17,957 nucleotides of DNA from CALCKU01 sp964571595. GTDB taxonomy: Bacteria > Pseudomonadota > Alphaproteobacteria > Caulobacterales > Maricaulaceae. The position numbers and the translations under genes are program-made. The DNA lies in NCBI GenBank assembly GCA_964571595.1, contig CAZNCJ010000047.1, forward strand, positions 1-17,957. The letters are read 5' to 3'. Shown one piece after another: positions 1-5,510 of this stretch (its first letter is position 1; each line of letters opens with the position of its first letter). A model generated the notes under the pieces. The model had not been told where the DNA came from. It made no database searches and saw only the letters and a program-made list of their open reading frames with translations.

Positions 1-983
1 TCAGCATCGCTCAGATCATTTTTAGATCTTTTCTTATTCCCTGTCTCAGGGTCAGCCTTTCTAATTTGTCTTACTCTACCAGTTCTAGAATCTACAATTT
101 CTAAAATATCAAACGGTGCCACACGCTGATCTGAAATAATTGTACTAGCTACGAAGCCATTTGCTTGCCGTCCATTTTCATCTTTAAGGATGGTGGGTCG
201 CATTCGAACTCGAAGATTTTTACCCATATATGGCAGTCCAATTCGAGGCACCTCAGTTATTCCCATATTCGAGATATAGTTAAGCCCATTTACAGCATTA
301 TTTAACATTTTAGCCAAATCCGGACTCGCTAAAATTAGAGCTAGCTGAAAGGCAGTCGCATTATCTGAAAATTCTCTAAAGGGGGCTATTCTAAAGACTC
401 GATCACCGGTAAAAAATGTCTGATCTTCATCATACAATGATGCGCCGCCATCTTTCATAAAATCCAATATTTTTTCAGTAATTCGGCTGAAACTACAAAA
501 ATAGAACCGCCATTTTTCTACCTCGCCCATTACAATCAAATCTTGTTTATTCTGGCACATGAAACTGGCTGAACCAAATGGGTCCTGCAAACTTTGCGGT
601 CCAGGAATAGGTGTAGAGTGCCGCTTTAGGAGATGCATTACACCCCCATCAACATATGACCTTACATTTTCTGCATGCTTTAAATCTGATATCGTTTTGG
701 GTTTATAGAGGCTAATATTACCATCAGGATGACCTCTATGAAACACAGAGCCGAGACCAAAGAATGTTAGATCCGTCAAACTAACCCACAACTTCTTTCG
801 AGGCGGATTTTCACGTCCCGACTTTATCTCCCGAGTAAGTTCCTTTGTTGGAACAATTTTTTCTATGTGAACTAGAGCCTGAAATTTACCTGGAGCTCCA
901 GGATCTCGGCGGAAACCTCCGTGATCATAAACGTGCCACTTACCGTTTTTTGGTAAGTAACCTATTCGAAGTTTGCTAACCAT
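1..983 (-). CDS. Partial transposon-borne protein, possibly TnsE-like
   Basis: An open frame runs from ATG at 983 to the left edge without a stop, giving about 327 residues of an incomplete protein. It starts about 134 bp inside the transposon end and reads inward. The N-terminus is MVSKLRIGYLPKNGKWHVYD. Later segments are FYFCSFSRITEKIL (about residues 160-175), RVFRIAPFREFSDNATAFQL (about 200-220), LALILASPDL and VPRIGLPYMGKNLRV. Their order and spacing recall the N-terminal half of Tn7 TnsE, the target selector for replicating DNA, but I see no diagnostic motif. The diagnostic TnsE C-terminal region would lie outside the window. It has no TnsA-type nuclease motif, although tnsA is the gene usually next to this end. 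It could equally be an unrelated cargo protein. The frame is certain; the family is not. Confidence 0.4.
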   Translation of the reverse strand, partial: MVSKLRIGYLPKNGKWHVYDHGGFRRDPGAPGKFQALVHIEKIVPTKELTREIKSGRENPPRKKLWVSLTDLTFFGLGSVFHRGHPDGNISLYKPKTISDLKHAENVRSYVDGGVMHLLKRHSTPIPGPQSLQDPFGSASFMCQNKQDLIVMGEVEKWRFYFCSFSRITEKILDFMKDGGASLYDEDQTFFTGDRVFRIAPFREFSDNATAFQLALILASPDLAKMLNNAVNGLNYISNMGITEVPRIGLPYMGKNLRVRMRPTILKDENGRQANGFVASTIISDQRVAPFDILEIVDSRTGRVRQIRKADPETGNKKRSKNDLSDA

Positions 984-1022
984 GGACTCACGACTAACAT
1001 ATGAGTTAATGTCAGCACTAGT

Positions 1023-1106
1023 CCAATTTTAGTCTCAACTACTAGCTCTAAGTCTCAACAACTCTTTCAGAATCTCACCGACTTACCTAAAATTCTCAAG
1101 AACTTC
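1023..1106 (-). repeat. Four direct repeats, putative TnsB binding sites
   Basis: Four copies of a roughly 20-bp motif centre on plus-strand TCTCA at 1033, 1053, 1073 and 1094, so spacing is 20, 20 and 21 bp. On the minus strand the best copies read GTTCTTGAGAATTTTAGG, GTTGTTGAGACTTAGAG and GTAGTTGAGACTAAAATT. The copy at 1073 is the most diverged. Close-packed sites of about 20 bp next to a TGT end are typical of the right end of Tn7-family elements, where the DDE transposase TnsB binds. Confidence 0.6.
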
Positions 1107-2096
1107 TCCTAACGACACATAAGCATTATCGCCCGGAATACCCAGCAACATAGGCGGCACGCCAAAGGCAAGCGCGATTTCGCGGGCGGCTTCGCGGCGA
1201 GCCTCAGTAAAATCCATATCAGCGGGCGAGAGGCTCATAGCCTTCCAATCCAGCCCGCCCTCCAGCAACATGGGACGCCCCGCCTGATCGGCCCCCATAT
1301 GGGAGCCTTCCAATTCTGTTTTTAGTCGCTCAAATTGCTCATCACTGAGATGATCTGCACCCGAAGGGCCTTTGTAAATCAGTGCCCCGCTTGGCCGGGC
1401 TGAATTATCCAGCAAAGCCTTCGTCCAGCGCCCGCCTTCATTATGAACATCCACAGCCTGAGCGGCCGCTTCTAGGGGCGAGAAGCCATATTGATCATGC
1501 GTGGGATGAAACAAACGCATGTGATAAATGGGGGAGCGGCCAGTTGCATGGTCGCGGCGAAAATGGCGTTTAAATCCACCCGCCGCATAATCCCAACCCG
1601 TGACCCAGCCGCGTTTATTGGTCAAGACTGAAACACGGTCGGGACGCAGTGCATAAAGTGCAACGGGTACCCCGTCGACAAGCGCGCTCTCAAAATAGGC
1701 ATTGCCGCTAACTTGTAAATATCCGTAAAACTGCTCCAGTGTTTCCACCAGCGTACCGTCAGGATTTCCCTGTGCAAGAAAGCGGGTTGCAGGATCATTT
1801 TCAAGACACTCAAGCCCGCGGCGCACACAGAACGGAACAGAGGCCGCTGCCTCGGCGATGAGTCGAATACAGCGATAGACTATAGCGTTCTTCTGAAATC
1901 CCTGACGCGATAAGGCGCCGTAATCCCGCGGAGTCCAAACGGCCCGCCCTTGCAAATGTAAAGCGATGAGCGGGGCGTGATCTGCAACCGCTTTACTTTC
2001 GATTTTAGACGCAGAGTTTTGTACGCCCAGATGTGAGGGCGCGACGGTCTTTTCTTCTGGCGCCGATGAGGACGCCGTGCGAAACCAGTTTTTCAT
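1083..2096 (-). pseudogene. GTA portal protein (HK97 type), 3' end removed by transposon insertion
   Basis: HK97-family phage portal, gene 3 of RcGTA-type clusters, which forms the dodecameric DNA gate at the capsid vertex. Portal features are clear: NAIVYRCIRLIAEAAASVPF (about residues 70-89), a YALRPDRV segment, the YGFSPLEAAAQAVDVHNEG region and the late motif LAFGVPPMLLGIPGDNAY. Intact GTA portals continue for about 60 more residues after this point. Here the native frame ends at Y326 (codon 1119-1121). The last 11 residues and the stop are encoded by transposon DNA. The start at 2096 has a modest GGAA about 8 nt upstream. The missing C-terminal part should lie beyond the far transposon end. 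The gene is almost certainly non-functional, which would block head assembly. Confidence 0.88.
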
Positions 2097-2114
2097 ACAG
2101 AGATTTCCGATTAA

Positions 2115-2132
2115 GTCCGGATTTGACCGGAC
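2115..2132. repeat. Short inverted repeat upstream of the portal gene
   Basis: GTCCGG and CCGGAC are separated by ATTTGA in the 128-bp gap between the portal and the upstream helical gene. It has no following T run in either direction, so it is not a classical terminator. It may be a hairpin in the polycistronic mRNA or a dyad operator. Confidence 0.3.
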
Positions 2133-2224
2133 ACATTTGTGACAATGAGGTTTTTCTACCCCAGCTTTTCACATTGCGGATTTATCTGTGTTGTTTTTGT
2201 GTAAGGGCCTGAAAAGACGTGCTT

Positions 2225-2656
2225 TTATGCAACGCCTTTCAAGGATTGATTTGAGCTTCTTTGACCCAATAAGTTACGGGCCAGGCTATAGTCGCGTTTA
2301 AGCTGGCGACGCATCTTCTCATCCCCGAGCATAGAGGCCAATGTTATCGCGCCGCGATAGGCTTTAATCGCATGTTCTAAACATCTCACATCGTCTGTTT
2401 TTCGACCAATTTTTAAAAGCGTATCGCCCATTAATTGCTGAATTTCAGCATTTTCACGCGGTGTGCTTTCAATGGTAAAAGAACGGCGCGCGGAATGCAG
2501 GGCATTGAGCGCCTTTATGAGCGGCCGAATTTCTCCGGTTTGCTCCGCCAGAAAAATCATATTCTCTGCTAGTTCCCGATTAAGAGAAACAAGCTGTCCT
2601 GTTACAGATTTAAACTCACGTTTTAAATCCAGCCCTTTTACAATCTTGCGCCGCAT
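2225..2656 (-). CDS. Small all-helical, TPR-like protein in the GTA operon
   Basis: 143 residues, unknown function. I chose the ATG at 2656 because AGAGGA lies 5 nt upstream; an in-frame start at 2725 has no such site. The sequence is charged and helical throughout. Residues about 66-112, from PRENAEIQQLMGDTLLKIGR to CLEHAIKAYRGAITL, have the spacing of a tetratricopeptide repeat, and a weaker unit precedes them. There is no signal peptide or membrane segment, so it is probably a cytoplasmic protein-binding module. It lies between the DUF2726 gene and the portal, all on one strand, so it is probably co-transcribed with the head genes. In Rhodobacter-type GTAs terminase and portal are normally neighbours, so this gene looks like a lineage-specific insertion. 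Confidence 0.6.
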   Translation of the reverse strand: MRRKIVKGLDLKREFKSVTGQLVSLNRELAENMIFLAEQTGEIRPLIKALNALHSARRSFTIESTPRENAEIQQLMGDTLLKIGRKTDDVRCLEHAIKAYRGAITLASMLGDEKMRRQLKRDYSLARNLLGQRSSNQSLKGVA

Positions 2657-2729
2657 ATTATCCTCTAGTCCACATTCTAGAGTCTCATCTAACAAGTTTA
2701 TGGTTAAAAAGTACTTAAAATACAAAAAG

Positions 2730-3260
2730 CTAGAGGTTTGAAATTATCTTTTTTATATGGCTTGCAAAGTTTTGACCGACTTTGACGCGGTAGAGTTTCA
2801 AATCTGAGGCGGCAAATATACCCGTTTTAAAACTATCAGCTATCGCAGTGTCGGAATTATGTGATGATCCATCCAGTTCTATAGCGGCTTTGGGATGGCC
2901 TTGGCGGTTAACAATCAAAAAATCGACATGGCGCGATTTTATCCGGCCGAGTAAATTCCAAACCACGCGCGACGTGCTTTGCTGACGAAACTCCGGCGAG
3001 ACACGAATAATATCTTCCAGCCTGACCTTGGCAAAAACATGATATCCATTAGGCAGTTTATCAGAGAGCATTTGAAAAAATGTCGTCTCGGATCGATTAA
3101 CGAACAGGCTCGGCACTTTGGCATAATTTTGTAAGATCGCCTTATCGTAAGGCTTGGTTTTATACGCGTCATTGTCGTGACCATCCCCGCTATTTTTGCG
3201 CCGCCAGGCGACAAATAGGAAAAAGCCTAGCACGGCAATGATGTATAAACCCTCTTGCAT
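2730..3260 (-). CDS. Membrane-anchored DUF2726 protein (nuclease-like fold)
   Basis: 176 residues from ATG 3260; a TTG at 3290 in frame would add 10 residues, and neither start has a strong ribosome site. Residues about 4-20 (GLYIIAVLGFFLFVAW) form one N-terminal membrane anchor followed by RRK, so the rest is probably cytoplasmic. The C-terminal domain matches DUF2726: SETTFFQMLSDKLPNGYHVF, then a KVRLEDII segment, HVDFLIVNRQG (D113), AIELDGSSHN (E128, D130, H134) and LKLYRVKV. This family is related by fold to PD-(D/E)XK and Vsr-type nucleases; the D...ExD pattern fits, but catalysis is not shown. It lies directly downstream of the large terminase, an unusual place. A role in DNA processing near packaging is only a guess. 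Confidence 0.72.
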   Translation of the reverse strand: MQEGLYIIAVLGFFLFVAWRRKNSGDGHDNDAYKTKPYDKAILQNYAKVPSLFVNRSETTFFQMLSDKLPNGYHVFAKVRLEDIIRVSPEFRQQSTSRVVWNLLGRIKSRHVDFLIVNRQGHPKAAIELDGSSHNSDTAIADSFKTGIFAASDLKLYRVKVGQNFASHIKKIISNL

Positions 3261-3335
3261 AGGGATAGTCTTGACGCATCCACAAAACAATTCAACCTAT
3301 TTCAAAACATCTTCGTCAAAATGACGCCGTGCCGG

Positions 3336-4625
3336 TTAAACAGATCGCACTCGCGGCGGCTCGCTCCGACTTAACAGCAAGCGCGTCACAGCCCAGACCA
3401 AGGCATCCGCCCTATCAGGACTTTTGCGTAAGTTAGTTGAGCCAATCGCGCAAAGTTCATCTTCTAGCTCTGGGAAAGTGCCCGCATGTTTCACACGGCC
3501 TTGCTCATATAGAAGCGCGACAGGTTCCGCCCTCACCTTTTTAGAGCGCGTGGCATAAACTGTCTGTAAGGGAATACCAGGTTCAACGGCGTCAAGAATT
3601 GTTCTCACCATTTCCTCGCCCTGATTGACTTCCGCCAGCAGATAATCCCCGTCCCATTGCTCACACAGCGAAATCGCCCGTCTGGCCCAGCCTTCCGGGG
3701 TAAGCCCCTGCCCGCTTCCGTCCTGTAGAATTACGGCATGTCCACGTCCCTGCCCATCTTCGCACAGTCCCGCTACAATCAGACCACAGCTATCAGAGCG
3801 CGCCCCTGAGGTCACAGGCGGGTCAATAGCGACGATTATCCTGCTCATATCCGGGACATGTTCAATGCGGCAAGCCTCTATAAGCTGTCGCGTCCATAAA
3901 GCGCCGGGTTGTTCGTCGATAAATTCGCCGTCAAGCTCTTGTCGCCCTAATTGCGTCCCGCAATAGGTTTCTTGCATATCAGCGACAAAATTCGGGGCGA
4001 GGTACGCTATGTTTTCATGGGTTTTCGCCCGCCCAATCACGACACCGCGTGTTTTGATGAGCTTGGCTAAGGCCTTAATCGGGCGCGGCGTTGTGGTCAC
4101 GACTAATTGCGGGGAAGTGCCTAATCGGAGCGCCATGCGCAGATTGGACAGGCTATATTCAGGATAAGCCCAAGCGCAAAACTCATCCGCCCAAGCGCAA
4201 TCAAATTGCGGCCCGCGCAGGCCGTCAGGGTCTTCAGCAGAAAACACATGCCCAACCGCGCCGTTGGGCCATTCAAGGCGTCGCCGAGAGGAAAGATAAA
4301 AGGGCCGCTCTCGCGGATAGCCCAAGGATAAAAGCCCGCTTTCACCTTCCAACATGACCTCGCGGGCATCCGTATAAGTCGGCGCGACGAGCGCAATACG
4401 GTGTTTGCCTTGATTTTGAACTTGCTCCCTAATCCATTCAGCGCCCGCACGAGTTTTACCAGAACCTCGCCCGCCCATGAGTAACCAGATACGCCAGTCA
4501 ATATCCGGCGCTTTTTGATCTTCTCTGGCAAATAAGGCCCAGTTCTCAGCCAGATGCCCCGCCAGATGGGCCGGCAAGCTCTCCAGAAACTGCCGGAACT
4601 TTGCCGGCGGCATTGACGCGATCAT
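3336..4625 (-). CDS. terL: GTA large terminase subunit (DNA-packaging ATPase/nuclease)
   Basis: 429 residues from ATG 4625. A longer frame begins at 4748, but GTA terminases normally begin just before the stretch MPPAKFRQFLESLPAHLAG, so the shorter start fits better; ATG 4613 is also possible. It drives headful packaging of host DNA into GTA particles. The ATPase domain shows Walker A GGRGSGKT (residues 51-58), Walker B CAWADE (143-148) and the coupling motif TTTPRP. The C-terminal RNase H-fold nuclease shows VAIDPP (D268), LLAEVNQG (E332) and DRADALVWA (D404, D407). The length is normal and no lesion is visible. It overlaps the small terminase gene by 80 nt, which suggests translational coupling. 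The gene is intact although the portal downstream is broken. Confidence 0.93.
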   Translation of the reverse strand: MIASMPPAKFRQFLESLPAHLAGHLAENWALFAREDQKAPDIDWRIWLLMGGRGSGKTRAGAEWIREQVQNQGKHRIALVAPTYTDAREVMLEGESGLLSLGYPRERPFYLSSRRRLEWPNGAVGHVFSAEDPDGLRGPQFDCAWADEFCAWAYPEYSLSNLRMALRLGTSPQLVVTTTPRPIKALAKLIKTRGVVIGRAKTHENIAYLAPNFVADMQETYCGTQLGRQELDGEFIDEQPGALWTRQLIEACRIEHVPDMSRIIVAIDPPVTSGARSDSCGLIVAGLCEDGQGRGHAVILQDGSGQGLTPEGWARRAISLCEQWDGDYLLAEVNQGEEMVRTILDAVEPGIPLQTVYATRSKKVRAEPVALLYEQGRVKHAGTFPELEDELCAIGSTNLRKSPDRADALVWAVTRLLLSRSEPPRVRSV

Positions 4626-4902
4626 AGAGAAGTTGAATGCGTTGGAGGAGTTTGTCTCTGTCTTTTGGGCTTGGTGGGGGAAGGTCTTCATAATTGAGAT
4701 AGGTTTTTTCTTCTGCCTGTTTTCGGGCCCGTTCATTATGGGCTTCAATATCTGATATGGCTTTGATCTGCAGCGATATAGCCCGCGAGAGACGCTCGAG
4801 CTTATCCGGTGACAATTTTTCAGGGTCAGAGGATATTTCGTCTATGCGCGCGAGTGTCTGTGCGATGGCGTGATCTAGGGGTTCAGGATCAATATAATTC
4901 AT
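4546..4902 (-). CDS. Probable GTA small terminase subunit (gene 1-like)
   Basis: 118 residues, starting at ATG 4902. By position, directly before and overlapping the large terminase, and by its small helical character, it should be the DNA-recognition terminase partner. Residues 1-70 are predicted helices (HAIAQTLARIDEI, KLERLSRAISLQIKAISDIE) with a coiled-coil look, followed by the acidic proline stretch YEDLPPPSPKDRD and another helix. The C-terminus is Gly/Ser-rich (GELAGPSGGASG). GTA small terminases are too diverged to identify from motifs, so the call rests on synteny. Its last 80 nt are also read in another frame as the start of terL. Confidence 0.6.
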   Translation of the reverse strand: MNYIDPEPLDHAIAQTLARIDEISSDPEKLSPDKLERLSRAISLQIKAISDIEAHNERARKQAEEKTYLNYEDLPPPSPKDRDKLLQRIQLLYDRVNAAGKVPAVSGELAGPSGGASG

Positions 4903-4979
4903 AGCCAGCTAATATGACCCATAACGTAAAGGTGCGGATTAGATTTTTATATTTTTTTACTAAATGCGTCTCGGGCAGG

Positions 4980-5324
4980 CTAAGCGTCGTTTTCAATAGG
5001 TTCTGTGATAAAGTGTCGGCCTTGGGCATCTTCAATTTCGACAATCCAGACATCAGGGTCTGTGTCTTGGCGCGCATTTAGATAGGCAATGCTCTCGGCT
5101 TCCGGCATGGGGCCTTTTGGCCACCAGACACGTTCGCCTGCCATATTGCGAACTGGTCTGTAAATTGTGCACATTCCGTCACGCAGACGCACGCTCAGCA
5201 AAACAGCGCCGCCGTCAATATCTCCCTTTTTGATGATGGCTGCAAAAGCACCCGCACTTTGCGCGCGCCGCAACAGGGCTGAGACCCAGATTGAGGGCTT
5301 AAGTAAAGGGGGTGTCATATCCAT
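4980..5324 (-). CDS. DUF1491 family protein, first gene of the GTA operon
   Basis: 114 residues, cytoplasmic, no membrane segment. It matches DUF1491: KPSIWVSALLRRAQSAGAFA near the N-terminus, the KKGDIDGGAVLLSV segment, RVWWPKGPMPEAES and a DPDVWIVEIEDAQGRHF segment. The molecular function is unknown. From general knowledge, this family often sits just before the terminase genes in alphaproteobacterial GTA regions, which agrees with its place here 77 bp upstream of the small terminase. The start codon at 5324 falls inside the first copy of a 17-bp tandem repeat; a second ATG two codons later (5318) is equally possible. The repeat therefore forms its leader or promoter region. Confidence 0.8.
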   Translation of the reverse strand: MDMTPPLLKPSIWVSALLRRAQSAGAFAAIIKKGDIDGGAVLLSVRLRDGMCTIYRPVRNMAGERVWWPKGPMPEAESIAYLNARQDTDPDVWIVEIEDAQGRHFITEPIENDA

Positions 5325-5388
5325 CTTATTGGCGGGTCCATCTTATTGGCGGGTCCATCTTATTGGCGGGTCCATCTTATTGGCGGGC
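5321..5388. repeat. 17-bp perfect tandem repeat, four copies
   Basis: Copies lie at 5321-5337, 5338-5354, 5355-5371 and 5372-5388. The plus-strand unit is CCATCTTATTGGCGGGT; only the last base of copy 4 differs. There are no spacers. Each unit contains an ATG on the minus strand, and because 17 is not a multiple of three the ATGs fall in rotating frames. It lies in the divergent gap between the GTA operon and the BcsB-like gene. It could be a stacked protein-binding site or a slippage-prone variable tract. Confidence 0.9.
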
Positions 5389-5417
5389 CTTAAGTTTGCA
5401 TAAAACAGACTTTGAGC

Positions 5418-5444
5418 AAGCTATTCGCCTTAAAGGCGTAGCTT
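5418..5444. repeat. Imperfect inverted repeat in the divergent intergenic region
   Basis: AAGCTA/TAGCTT outer arms and CGCCT/AGGCG inner arms with a TAA loop. On the plus strand it is followed by a run of seven A, so it does not form a plus-strand terminator. It may be an operator between the two divergent genes. Confidence 0.35.
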
Positions 5445-5510
5445 AAAAAAATAATTCGCTCAAGACTGCGCGCTTGGCACTTATCTTGCTGCGTAAACCT
5501 CATATTAACT

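Larger units (their letters stand above)
1..1117. mobile_element. End of a Tn7-like transposon inserted in the GTA portal gene (rest lies left of the window)
   Basis: The portal reading frame is normal up to the codons for GDNAY and then changes abruptly. Read on the minus strand from 1117, the foreign DNA starts TGTCGTTAGG, matching the TGT...ACA ends of Tn7-family elements. Four short repeats follow at 20-21 bp spacing, as in the overlapping TnsB sites of the Tn7 right end. The exact edge could be 1117 or 1119 because of the sequence ACACA. A 5-bp target duplication would then be CATAA or TAAGC. It cannot be confirmed because the other end is outside the window. The DNA inside is more AT-rich than the portal gene. 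Confidence 0.6.

Noticed and set aside
4091..4531. Two ORFs (plus 88 codons, minus 136 codons) inside terL
   Set aside because: They overlap the well-supported terminase in other frames and show no family motifs.
5321..5388. Repeat array as a CRISPR
   Set aside because: Units are 17 bp and directly contiguous with no spacers, and no cas genes are present.
5167..5403. Plus-strand 78-codon ORF ending in a repeating GPSYWRVHLIGG-type peptide
   Set aside because: Its C-terminal part is only the translation of the 17-bp tandem repeat and the rest is antisense to DUF1491; no ribosome site.
5418..5451. Hairpin followed by a homopolymer run as a rho-independent terminator
   Set aside because: The run is A on the plus strand and lies on the wrong side for a minus-strand transcript; it is listed as an inverted repeat instead.
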